From [Clostridium] fimetarium (lineage in GTDB: Bacteria; Bacillota; Clostridia; Lachnospirales; Lachnospiraceae), in contig NZ_FOJI01000006.1 in assembly GCF_900111235.1 (NCBI RefSeq), forward strand, positions 175,425 through 239,424: a stretch of 64,000 bases of DNA, in the 5' to 3' direction. Made by a program: the position numbers and the translations under genes. How positions within the stretch are numbered: the stretch's first letter is position 1; each line of letters begins with the position of its first letter. The notes beneath the pieces are model-generated. The model was not told the origin of the DNA, did not search any database, and saw only the letters and a program-made list of their open reading frames with translations. Below, piece by piece: positions 17,002 to 25,991 of this stretch.

Positions 17002-20000
17002 ATGAATGATAAAGTGACATGTGCAATAGAAACCATGAAAAAAGGGTATGTTCTTGACCCAAACCGCATATTAGCGGACTACAGGAAAGAAACAGATGAA
17101 ATTCGCGGTTATCACGGCAGGGAACTGTTAGAACTACTCCAAAATGCAGTGGACGAACTCGGTGGGACAAAAGACCGCTTTGTTTCTATTGTGTTAAAAG
17201 ATAATGTGCTGACAATTAGCAACAACGGAAATGCATTCACTTTTGAAGGCTTTATTTCCTTGATGTATTCAAACCTTAGTCCAAAGCATAACAAAGACGA
17301 ATATATAGGTAATAAAGGTACTGGGTTTCGTTCCATACTTAATTGGGCAGACAGTGTTCGTATATATAGTGGTGATTTGTCTGTTGAATTTTCTGAATTC
17401 TATGCTCGTGAAACACTGCTTGAATTGCTCGAAAATGTTGGTGTTAGTGAATTTCGTAAAAAGCATGATGATGTAAGGCTTGCGACACTTGTTGCACCTC
17501 GATTGATTTCGCCGCTACAAAACAAAGAATACGACACAGTAATTGAAGTTGAATTGAAATCTGACGTTGTTGATAGGGTAATAGGTCAGCTAAAACAAAT
17601 CAATTCAAAAACGCTTCTGTTTTTGGAGAAGCTGGAAAAGCTGACTATAGAATATTTTAGAGAAGTATTTGTTTATGAAAAGGCACCATCTGAACGTGAA
17701 AATAGTATTTGTGACATACAGATTACAACTAAAAGAAACGGGAAAATCGTCGAAACCGATAATTGGTCTATTTTATCTCGAGAGGGCGTATTTGAGAAAC
17801 AAAAATATGGTGTAATGGTTGCATATAAAAAGGATATGTCTGTTATGCCAGATGTTTTGTACAGCTATTTCAAAACAAAGGTTCAATTTCCAGTCCATGC
17901 ACTTATTCATGCGACGTTTGACCTAAACGCAGACAGAAACCACCTCGTTGAAACAGAGGCTAATAAGCACATACTGAAAGTTGTTTGTGATACGCTTGTT
18001 GAACTTGCACTGCTAACAAATTCTGAAAACGTAAACTACGCCCCTCTTACTTTACTTTCAACAATAGGAGATTTTCCAATTGACTTGAGTTGGGATAATT
18101 TCACTATTAAGAATTATTATCTTGAAGCAGTTGCTGTGAGCAAGGTTTTTCCGACAGTTGACAACAAATATATTTCATTCACTGAAAAACCGCGATTTTA
18201 TGATAGCAATATTGCTGACTTTTTGTGTGGAAATGTATTTTCTACGCTAATGCCTCCAACGGATAATTCTGCAATAAGAGCTATGCTAAAATCCATTGCA
18301 AAGCATAGAAAAGTAAGTATGCGGTATCAATGCAGTGAAATCACAACTGGCATCAATTCTGTTTTGTCATCACTTCAAATCAGTGAGAGAGCAGCTTTGT
18401 GGCTTGTATTTATCAGTGAGTACCGAAATGAGATTTCCGAAGAAAATAAGCCGCATTTTATTTTGGATAGTAGTGGTAACACTGTAATTGATGGTCAACA
18501 AGTGTTCTTGCCTGCAGAAAATGTAGAGTTTTCTTCTCCACCTGATTTTACGAAAATCGTTTTTATGAATAAAGACCTTGTGAGTGCCTTACGCGATATG
18601 CAAGGCAAAGAAAGTACATTAAGAGGTCTTGCCAATGAACTCTCGAGATTCAATATTCGAGAATACAATATTGCAAATATCATTAATGCTGTTATTTCTC
18701 GACTAAGAAATCGTGTGCATCAAACAAGCAAGAAAACCCGAGGGTGCTACGAAGATACTATCGAGTGGCTGTGGAAGCTATGGAAGGCCAATGTTTTGAA
18801 AAATGAAATGTCTGCGTTAACGACAATTCCGTTGATAAATCGTAGTGGTGCAGTAAAAAATGCAAATGAATTATATTTCGGTCAAGAATTTGGCAATGAG
18901 GTAACTGACAATTTGTTTATGGACAACGATGATCTTTTTGTTGCACTCCCTAGAAGAATAGTCTTAACTGAATTAACAAAGCAGCAATATAAAGAGTTTT
19001 TGTCAGCGTTAGGTGTTGCCTATTTTCCTCGAAAGACTAAGTTGAAAATCTACCCAGTTTTAGATGCCTACAGAGAACTTATATACACAAGCATAAGAAA
19101 ATACCCATTGCTTGCAGAGGATAATTGTTATCACAATGAACAGGAATTACGTAGCGCATCTTTTAGTTATGTTGAAATTGCTACGGTTGAGCGTCTTGAT
19201 GAAATTTTCAAAGAAGCAAATACCAAAAGCATAATTGACTGGATTAGACAAGATGAGAGTATCCGCCAATTGCTATCTGATTATGAGCCAAGTACAAGTC
19301 GTGCTTACGTCTATAATTTGTATCAACAAAAAGTAAGAGCCATCAGTGGCGAACAGTTGGCTTCGCATCTTCGTTTTGTCTTTGCAACAAGCAAGTGGAT
19401 AGAGATTGATGGTATTAGATATTCACCTAAGCAGTGCTTGTTAGTGAACAAAATTGACACATTATTTGCGCCTATCGTTGTTGCACCTAATTTAGACTTG
19501 CTCATCGATAATCATAATCGCAGGATTTCAGAAATAAACGCTGTTCAGAATGTTTTGGAGCAGATAGGAGCCGCATCAGATTTTTCGGGATTAGACACAG
19601 AAACTTTTTATTCATTGTTAATGGCATTACCAGAAACTGATGAAAGCGGTGAGATAAGCAAGGCTCTTTACACATCCATTTTGAAATCTGGTGGACTAAA
19701 AAATTTCAACCCAAATAACGCAAAGCGACGTGAGTATTTACAAAATGGAAGAGTATTTTGCAAATCTTCGAAAACATATATGGCGATAAAATATGTCCAT
19801 TATCTTACAGAGAAGACGGTAAGTCGTGAAATATTGAAGGGTTTTAACCTAATTGCTATCCCAAGCAGACAAAGCCAAGAAAATATAAAGAGATATTTTG
19901 GAGTATTACCGTTAAAAATCAAAGGTTCAATAATCGGCGAGCCAACAATTCACCCAGAGAGCGTTGACTTTGAACAAGATTTTAACGATTTCATTTGTTA

Positions 20001-21588
20001 TGCTTTTTGCTCGCGTGTCGATGCTGCAAAGCAAAGCGAAATCTCTACAGTAAAAGCATTGCGGGTTCGTTTATGTACTAATATAACAGCCGACTACGGA
20101 AAAGGCGAAATTATATTAGCCGAAAGTTCTTACATCAGGGGCAAAAATTGTGTTTATGTTCAGGCACCCAGAAATGGAGGACATTTGAAACAGCTAAAGA
20201 GTAACGTGGATTTCTGTTCCGCAATTGCCGAACTTTTTATTACGGCTATTGATATTCAGGACGATACTCTTTTCGGATATGTACGCTCCTTATATGAAAA
20301 GGAACTGCACAATCGAAACGCTTTAATCTTGCACGATTTTGATGATTTGAGTATTCTTGAAAGGTCTCGTGATGCCCTCAATCGAACACAATCTGAAAAA
20401 GAAATGTTTCTTTCGGCTTGCGTACTTATTGCTGGTGAGAATAGCATTGCATCAATTGAAACTGACATCGAATCTATAAATTTTACTGATTTTAACTCAA
20501 CTGCAAACGTAGTGACACTTATCGATATCCTACAAACTCTGCAAATCGACGTGGATGAGTTTAATGAAAAATCCGAGATCATTATAGACTTAAGTCCATT
20601 CTATCTTGAGTGTTTACATAAGCGAGCAAATGACGAGAATGATTCATATAAAAATGGATTGTTTGCAATGCTAAAAAGTGAACCTATTAGCAAACAACGC
20701 ACATTCATAAAACAATTGGATAAATACAGGACGTTTGTTTTCAACCCGCTAAACAGTATCTATTATGATTGGAAAGCTGAGTTTACACAGCAGTTTGGAA
20801 GTGTAATTTCATTCGCATCTGAGGAGAATGCAGATACGGTTTGGAAAACATACAGGGATATTTTTGTGCAAAATAAGGATATGTCCATAGTAAACGATAT
20901 GCTTGTTGATTCGGAACAGGAGAGCCTCTTATACTTTGGTAAGCTTGATGAGTTGGACAAAGCTTATAATGCCAGAAAAGCTGACATTGTCAATGTACAA
21001 GCAAAAGAATCAAAAATACTAAGCACGACATACGCAACAACCATTCCAATAATATTGGTTGATGTTGTTGCTCCATCGAATAATACCGTCAATAATCCAG
21101 GTAGCTCATCACGCACAGGAAGCCGTATGGCGGGAATGAAACGAGAACGTAATATCTCAGAATGGGGTGCATTTGCAGAAAAACTTGTATACGAACAAAT
21201 GAAATCAAACTTCCTCAAAGTATTATGGGTTTCGGAAAACGCAAAAAAAGAGGGGATCAACCCTGATGGAATAGGAGGTTTGGGCTATGACCTAAAGTAT
21301 TCCAACGAAAAGGGCGAAATTGTTTATGTTGAAATAAAGTCCACTGCCGGGACGGGAATTTCATTTGTAATTACAGAAAACGAACTGAACTTTGCCGAAG
21401 AACATCCACAACAATATGAGGTTGTTTTGGTGACTGCGGTAATGAGTGATGTCGAACGAAAAATCTATCGACTTGCAGATTTGTTTTATTACGCCGATGG
21501 TGAAGAACGTTTTTGTAATTCCAAATTTGGTATCATTGGAGATAGCTACACTATACGTTGTCAATTCTACACCCAGTTGGGAGGATGA
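17002..21588 (+). CDS. Giant GHKL (sacsin-like) ATPase with C-terminal DUF3883 nuclease-like domain
   Basis: About 1,528 aa. The N-terminal Hsp90/sacsin-like ATPase shows LLELLQNAVDE near residue 45, LTISNNGNAF, and the lid GNKGTGFRS. A long middle part has no recognised domain. The last 150 residues form DUF3883: SEWGAFAEKLVYEQM, then LGYDLKYSN and VYVEIKST, the D...ExK pattern of PD-(D/E)XK folds. TTG 16987 is open in frame, but GGAGAG overlaps it and is correctly spaced for ATG 17002. The next gene starts 4 bases after its stop. Proteins of this build occur in defence islands; I infer an ATP-gated nuclease effector, probably working with the membrane-anchored neighbour. Confidence 0.8.
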   Translation: MNDKVTCAIETMKKGYVLDPNRILADYRKETDEIRGYHGRELLELLQNAVDELGGTKDRFVSIVLKDNVLTISNNGNAFTFEGFISLMYSNLSPKHNKDEYIGNKGTGFRSILNWADSVRIYSGDLSVEFSEFYARETLLELLENVGVSEFRKKHDDVRLATLVAPRLISPLQNKEYDTVIEVELKSDVVDRVIGQLKQINSKTLLFLEKLEKLTIEYFREVFVYEKAPSERENSICDIQITTKRNGKIVETDNWSILSREGVFEKQKYGVMVAYKKDMSVMPDVLYSYFKTKVQFPVHALIHATFDLNADRNHLVETEANKHILKVVCDTLVELALLTNSENVNYAPLTLLSTIGDFPIDLSWDNFTIKNYYLEAVAVSKVFPTVDNKYISFTEKPRFYDSNIADFLCGNVFSTLMPPTDNSAIRAMLKSIAKHRKVSMRYQCSEITTGINSVLSSLQISERAALWLVFISEYRNEISEENKPHFILDSSGNTVIDGQQVFLPAENVEFSSPPDFTKIVFMNKDLVSALRDMQGKESTLRGLANELSRFNIREYNIANIINAVISRLRNRVHQTSKKTRGCYEDTIEWLWKLWKANVLKNEMSALTTIPLINRSGAVKNANELYFGQEFGNEVTDNLFMDNDDLFVALPRRIVLTELTKQQYKEFLSALGVAYFPRKTKLKIYPVLDAYRELIYTSIRKYPLLAEDNCYHNEQELRSASFSYVEIATVERLDEIFKEANTKSIIDWIRQDESIRQLLSDYEPSTSRAYVYNLYQQKVRAISGEQLASHLRFVFATSKWIEIDGIRYSPKQCLLVNKIDTLFAPIVVAPNLDLLIDNHNRRISEINAVQNVLEQIGAASDFSGLDTETFYSLLMALPETDESGEISKALYTSILKSGGLKNFNPNNAKRREYLQNGRVFCKSSKTYMAIKYVHYLTEKTVSREILKGFNLIAIPSRQSQENIKRYFGVLPLKIKGSIIGEPTIHPESVDFEQDFNDFICYAFCSRVDAAKQSEISTVKALRVRLCTNITADYGKGEIILAESSYIRGKNCVYVQAPRNGGHLKQLKSNVDFCSAIAELFITAIDIQDDTLFGYVRSLYEKELHNRNALILHDFDDLSILERSRDALNRTQSEKEMFLSACVLIAGENSIASIETDIESINFTDFNSTANVVTLIDILQTLQIDVDEFNEKSEIIIDLSPFYLECLHKRANDENDSYKNGLFAMLKSEPISKQRTFIKQLDKYRTFVFNPLNSIYYDWKAEFTQQFGSVISFASEENADTVWKTYRDIFVQNKDMSIVNDMLVDSEQESLLYFGKLDELDKAYNARKADIVNVQAKESKILSTTYATTIPIILVDVVAPSNNTVNNPGSSSRTGSRMAGMKRERNISEWGAFAEKLVYEQMKSNFLKVLWVSENAKKEGINPDGIGGLGYDLKYSNEKGEIVYVEIKSTAGTGISFVITENELNFAEEHPQQYEVVLVTAVMSDVERKIYRLADLFYYADGEERFCNSKFGIIGDSYTIRCQFYTQLGG

Positions 21589-21592
21589 AATT

Positions 21593-22882
21593 ATGGATAT
21601 TTTACTGGTAGTAATATTAATAATAATAGTTACTTTGATTGTTGTATTAGTAATTCACTCAGGAAGAAAAGTTATTTACAATAGCAACGATGTTTTAAGT
21701 GCTGAAAAAACTAATTCAACTACTTTTGAAGCAGTAGAAGTTGTACAAGGCGGTGGAATAGGCATATCGATAGAACGACTACCTGCGACAACTAAAATTG
21801 AGGAAAAGAGTCTATTTGAAATTACTGACCATACAGTTATTGCTCGAATTTCAGAGATAATACCGGCCGCAGCAGAAACTGTAGCAAAAACACTTACAAA
21901 CAAAGCACTTAAAAATGTTGAATTATACAAGGTGGTTATCCCCAGTGGTGTTACCCTTGCAGAATCTAAACAAATGGAAGGTGCTGTTCGAGGCTTTTAT
22001 CGAGGAGCAAAAGGAATTAAAGGGCAAGCTAATTTAGTCAAAGTAGACCCTACGAAAATTTCTAAAGCCGCCACGGTAGCTAATAGGTTTGCAAATATAA
22101 TGAATGTTGGCTCTTTGGTTGTGGGTCAATACTATATGTCAGAAATCAATTCTAAGATTGAAAATTTGAGTAAGAGTGTAAATAAAATTAGTGATTTTCA
22201 AGAGAGAGAATTTAAAAGTCGGATTCTATCATTGATGGCTTTATCAGGGAAAATATCTAATTTTAGTTCGGAAATTTTGGAAAGCGATGATTTGCGAAAT
22301 CGAAAACTGCATACTATAGATGATTTAGAGAGAGAAGGAATTCAATTACTTCAGCAGATTAATTTAGCCTTCGTCGAAATAATAAAGAAAAATCAAAAAA
22401 CAGATTACAAGGAGTATCAAGAAAAAGTTGATAGCTTTAGGCTCTTGCTCGAATATCAACAAATATTAATGACAGTATTAGAACAGATTAGTAAGTTGAC
22501 ATATTTACTTGGTAAAGGCGAAAACTCAAATGAGATGAGTTATTCAATATTTAACGTATATCTGGAACAATCAAATCAGATAAGGGCGGCATTAGAAGAA
22601 TGGCATAGAAAACAAGTGGAGTTGCATGGAATTAATGTAAATAAGAACCGAAGAAGTAAAAAAGGCATTGAAGGTTTCTTTGCATCAATACCAGGTTTTA
22701 TTGATGATAATTTAAATTATAAGGGGCTTGAGGACGGATTGGTGCAAAAAATAGATGCTCAAACAACGCAAAGCAAATTAATGCTGAATAAATCTGAAGA
22801 GGTATATGACAAAGATGTTCAGATTATTATTAAAGATGGTAAATACTACTTTTTACATGAAGAACTCAATAGTTATTCATAG
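21593..22882 (+). CDS. Membrane-anchored protein of unknown function, partner of the GHKL-DUF3883 protein
   Basis: A 429-aa protein. The first 25 residues are a single hydrophobic anchor (MDILLVVILIIIVTLIVVLV) with no cleavage site, followed by a soluble body. The middle holds a glycine/alanine-rich stretch (ATVANRFANIMNVGSLVVGQ) and a helix that looks like a coiled coil (YYMSEINSKIENLSKSVNKI). A GGGAGG ribosome binding site lies before ATG 21593; an earlier in-frame start at 21446 would overlap the GHKL gene by 140 bases and is not used. Four bases separate it from that gene, so the two are co-translated. I do not recognise a family. The coiled coil suggests an assembly scaffold. Confidence 0.7.
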   Translation: MDILLVVILIIIVTLIVVLVIHSGRKVIYNSNDVLSAEKTNSTTFEAVEVVQGGGIGISIERLPATTKIEEKSLFEITDHTVIARISEIIPAAAETVAKTLTNKALKNVELYKVVIPSGVTLAESKQMEGAVRGFYRGAKGIKGQANLVKVDPTKISKAATVANRFANIMNVGSLVVGQYYMSEINSKIENLSKSVNKISDFQEREFKSRILSLMALSGKISNFSSEILESDDLRNRKLHTIDDLEREGIQLLQQINLAFVEIIKKNQKTDYKEYQEKVDSFRLLLEYQQILMTVLEQISKLTYLLGKGENSNEMSYSIFNVYLEQSNQIRAALEEWHRKQVELHGINVNKNRRSKKGIEGFFASIPGFIDDNLNYKGLEDGLVQKIDAQTTQSKLMLNKSEEVYDKDVQIIIKDGKYYFLHEELNSYS

Positions 22883-23079
22883 TAGGCAAATCGCAAGGAA
22901 TGATGGAAAATAAATCGTTTAACACACAAATATATGATCTGATCAAAGGATTACAAACTGATGGAATAGAGTGAAATATGGTTGACAAAGAAAAGAGCAT
23001 ATTAATGTGTATGTAATGAAATATAATAGAAAAAATCAGCGTATAATAGATAGTAACTACATTAGGAGGTAAATAGTCT

Positions 23080-24531
23080 TTGTATGCTGATAAAATTGTT
23101 CTGAACGTTAATGAAATAATAAATCGAAAAGTCCATTGGGATAATATTGAAAAGAAGGAATATGATTCTAGATGTTTTGATATGGGAGAGTTAATAATAA
23201 TCGAATATGAAGATAAAAGTATAAGACTTTTTTCAACGCAGTTAAAATTATTATCGACATTGTTCTTTCTGAATGGGAAACAAAATACTGATAGGATTAT
23301 TTTAGAAAAAACAATATACTGTACAATAGTACAATCCAATATATTATTGGCACATATTAATGAAAAAGAATTTTCAGAAAGATACACTTTAGGAGGAAAT
23401 TTAATGATTGAAAAGAATGTAAAAATTGAAAGTTTGGACGAGGAGGAAGTGTCATATTCAGATGATGATTTGTACAATATAACATCATGGGGAGCTGATT
23501 TGTCTTTTAGAGAAATACTAACTATGTATGAAGATGGTGAACTACTTAAACCGGAATTACAACGAAAATATGTATGGTCTAGAGTAGAAGCAAGCAGATT
23601 TATAGATTCCATTCTATTAGGGTTGCCTGTTCCAAGTATTTTTTTTGCAAAAGAAGTGAAGGAAACTATGTTGATTATTGATGGATATCAAAGAATAATG
23701 ACAGTTAATGATTATGTAAATGGTACTTTTTCCGGAGATGGAAAAGTATTTAAGCTATCAAATACAGATAATATTAATGCTCGATGGAGAGGAAAAGCAT
23801 TTGTAGAATTAGAACCGGACGAAAAAAGAAAAATTAAAACAACAACAATTCATGCAATTATTTTTGAACAAAAGCACCCTACGAATGATACAGGAATGTA
23901 TCAGATTTTTGAGCGCATTAATACAGGTGGAAGAACATTAAAACCACAAGAGATTAGAAATTGCATATATCAAGGGCAGTGTAACAATTTGTTGCTTGAA
24001 TTAAATAAAGATAAGAGCTGGAGAAAGGTATTAGGATTGAATGATGAAGATTCAAGGATGGCAGATATTGAATTGATTCTCAGATTTTTTGCAATGAAAG
24101 ACATTCATAAGAGAAAGGAAAAAACTCAAAATCAAGTCAATTTGACAAAATATCTAAATGATTATATGGGTGATAAGAAGAAAATCTCACTTGAAGAATA
24201 TGCGTTGATGAAAAATGAATTTGTAGAAATGATTCATATTTGCTATAAAAACTTTGCTGAAAATTCATTTAAAAATCTAAAAAAGGGAACGGAAGAATTT
24301 GTTAAAAAAGTTAATCCTGCTATTTTTGATGCAGTTTCAGTTGCAACATCAAATGCAATCAAAAATGGATATAAGTTTGAGGAAGAAAACTATATTGAAA
24401 AATATATAAAACTACTTAAAGATGATGAATTTATTGACGCTGCAAGTAACAGAACCACTAATATGGTAAATATTGAAAAGAGAATAAAGAAGGCCTCTGA
24501 TATTTTATATGGAGTAACATATGAATGGTAG
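23080..24531 (+). CDS. DUF262 (GmrS/ParB-like) NTPase-fold protein with two possible starts
   Basis: A DUF262 protein as found in GmrSD-type enzymes and many defence loci. Recognisable are the SFREILTMYEDGELLKPELQ strand, QRKYVWSR, LGLPVPSIFF, IIDGYQRIMT (the DGQQR-like motif) and FERINTGGRTLKPQEIRN. Two starts are possible: TTG 23080 with AGGAGGT at 23064-23070, giving 483 aa, and ATG 23404 with AGGAGG at 23391-23396, giving about 375 aa and beginning just before the domain. The 108-residue extension looks like protein, so both forms may be made. It overlaps the HEPN gene by 11 bases, and the pair probably forms a unit that restricts phage or acts as a toxin module. Confidence 0.8.
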   Translation: MYADKIVLNVNEIINRKVHWDNIEKKEYDSRCFDMGELIIIEYEDKSIRLFSTQLKLLSTLFFLNGKQNTDRIILEKTIYCTIVQSNILLAHINEKEFSERYTLGGNLMIEKNVKIESLDEEEVSYSDDDLYNITSWGADLSFREILTMYEDGELLKPELQRKYVWSRVEASRFIDSILLGLPVPSIFFAKEVKETMLIIDGYQRIMTVNDYVNGTFSGDGKVFKLSNTDNINARWRGKAFVELEPDEKRKIKTTTIHAIIFEQKHPTNDTGMYQIFERINTGGRTLKPQEIRNCIYQGQCNNLLLELNKDKSWRKVLGLNDEDSRMADIELILRFFAMKDIHKRKEKTQNQVNLTKYLNDYMGDKKKISLEEYALMKNEFVEMIHICYKNFAENSFKNLKKGTEEFVKKVNPAIFDAVSVATSNAIKNGYKFEEENYIEKYIKLLKDDEFIDAASNRTTNMVNIEKRIKKASDILYGVTYEW

Positions 24532-24997
24532 ATATGAACAAATAATTAATGATACACATGAAGAATTAAATAGTATTAAAAAGTGGATCAACAGCGGAAA
24601 TCAATTTGATTCAAAGAGCAGGTATTTAATTTCTTATGCAGTAATCAAATCAAGTGGTACGGTAGAAGTGGTATATAAAAGCATTATATTTGACGCGCTC
24701 GTAGAAGGAACAACACAGGAAACAAAAACATATCTTGAGAAAATGATTATTGATAGCTCATCAAATCCCAACACTGGAAATATGAGTCAAATGTTGCAAC
24801 AAATATCTCCTGAATGGCGTACTGAGTTTGATGACAAGGTAAACAAAAGCGGCGAAAAAGATAAACTTAATTCTTTAGTTAAATTAAGAAACGATTTTGC
24901 ACATGGAACTAATATTACAGCATCTATTGATACGGTTATCAAATATGTAAAATCAGCTAAAAAAATACTTGATATATTAGCTGATACAGTAAAATGA
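24521..24997 (+). CDS. HEPN-domain protein (putative RNase effector)
   Basis: A 158-aa all-helical protein. The C-terminal motif LRNDFAHGTN (R-x4-H) near residue 123 is the catalytic signature of HEPN ribonucleases; the type resembles RiboL-PSP/MAE_28990-like HEPN proteins linked to defence genes. An N-terminal helix precedes the fold (YEQIINDTHEELNSIKKWI). ATG 24521 lies inside the DUF262 gene, so expression is coupled. HEPN proteins next to DUF262 or other partners commonly act as toxins neutralised by, or activated through, the neighbour. No HEPN-MNT partner is present. Which of the two is sensor and which is effector cannot be told from the sequence. Confidence 0.8.
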   Translation: MNGRYEQIINDTHEELNSIKKWINSGNQFDSKSRYLISYAVIKSSGTVEVVYKSIIFDALVEGTTQETKTYLEKMIIDSSSNPNTGNMSQMLQQISPEWRTEFDDKVNKSGEKDKLNSLVKLRNDFAHGTNITASIDTVIKYVKSAKKILDILADTVK

Positions 24998-25135
24998 TTA
25001 TTATAACGAAAAAAATCAAATGAATGAGATACATAGAGTGATTTAATCATAATAATCACTGAAATGCATATTTTAGATTTACATAGCAATCCAGAGTTAC
25101 ATAGGATAGAAAACGGTTTATTCAAACGATAAACA

Positions 25136-25205
25136 AGTTGATTGGTGAAATAAAGCAGTTGATTCAAGCAAAAAATTAATCGATTGGAGGCAAAACCAGT
25201 TGATT
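25136..25205 (+). repeat. 21-bp-spaced AGTTGATT repeats
   Basis: AGTTGATT occurs at 25136, 25157 and 25198, with a variant ATCGATTG at about 25179, giving spacing of 21, 22 and 20 bases, close to two DNA turns. On the - strand this reads as a 7-residue unit such as NQLLYFT and NQLVYRL. It lies in the 1-kb gap before the ParM-like gene, so an iteron or ParR-binding role is possible. A decayed coding repeat is an alternative. Confidence 0.45.
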
Positions 25206-25389
25206 CATAAGAAAAATCCACTGTCAGTTTCAAACAATGAGGTTTCTTAGAAAAATACAAGCTCTTCAGATAGATCAATTTTGGGAACGATGATGCGTTC
25301 TATAATGATGATAAATTTTTCATGAGATGATGCTACGCCTTTATTTACCTTGAGAATACCTTGATTTCTTATGGTCCAATACCGAATAT

Positions 25390-25435
25390 AATACCATTGT
25401 CGGATAATCATTAATGATTATCCGACAATGGTATT
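25390..25435. repeat. Perfect 46-bp palindrome without spacer
   Basis: Bases 25390-25412 are exactly complementary to 25413-25435, with no loop bases at all; AATACCATTG is the left start and CAATGGTATT the right end. No T run follows, so it does not look like a terminator. It could extrude as a cruciform or bind a dimeric protein. It stands in a 930-bp stretch with no supported gene. Confidence 0.7.
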
Positions 25436-25602
25436 GTGAATTTAATAAATTATAAATGTATATTATATACGCATAAGTGTATAATTAATGTTTTGTATTT
25501 GAATAGGAAAATTGTGTAAAAAGCAATATAGTGGATATAAAATATATTTAATTTCAAAGTTTATATGTTAATTAATAAAAAAAAATATAATAATTTTACT
25601 TT

Positions 25603-25645
25603 AAAAAACGTTTATATAGTGCATTGCATTATATGAACGTTTTTT
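25603..25645. terminator. Long A/T-flanked hairpin, possible bidirectional terminator
   Basis: A 21-base arm starting AAAAAACGTT at 25603 pairs with an arm ending AACGTTTTTT at 25645, with two G-U pairs and only about one central base, though a practical loop would open to GCATTGC. A and T tracts at both sides fit terminators in either direction. It would insulate the defence genes from the ParM region. Confidence 0.5.
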
Positions 25646-25865
25646 CTATTTAGTGAACATCAATACAAGTTATGAACGCTGGGAATTATTTTATCTATAT
25701 TTAATAGGCATTATAAGGGACTTTATATTGTAATCAATAATTTAATCTAAAAGAAAAGTCAATCAGAGAAAGAAACAAATTATATTTTCGCGCGTGAAAC
25801 AAATGATCCAACGAAAAACGTTGCTATATAATCAGTTAGTATTTCTTAAACTAGGAGGATGAAAA

Positions 25866-25919
25866 ATGGAGAATTTCAAACAATGTTCTAAACCCAGTAC
25901 CTATGAACGACCTGGATAG
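25866..25919 (+). CDS. Possible 17-aa leader peptide upstream of parM
   Basis: AGGAGG at 25853-25858 is ideally placed for ATG 25866, which encodes MENFKQCSKPSTYERPG then TAG. The same frame then passes TAA and continues into the ParM gene. No other gene uses this strong site, so it is either a short leader peptide or the decayed start of a longer gene. No function is assigned. Confidence 0.35.
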   Translation: MENFKQCSKPSTYERPG

Positions 25920-25991
25920 AAGAAATAAGTGAATATTAATAAAACTAGAATTGATGAGAGAGTACCTACAAATGTAGATGAAGGAGATAAT

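Noticed and set aside
22866..23612. 248-aa ORF on the - strand
   Set aside because: It overlaps the DUF262 gene antisense, has a low-complexity Ser/Ile/Phe composition and no ribosome binding site; a shadow.
24787..25278. 163-aa - strand ORF with heptad-like NQLLY units
   Set aside because: It overlaps the HEPN gene and its regularity comes from the 21-bp DNA repeat.
25603..25645. Transposon terminal inverted repeat
   Set aside because: The arms are adjacent and flanked by A and T tracts as in a terminator, and no transposase is nearby.
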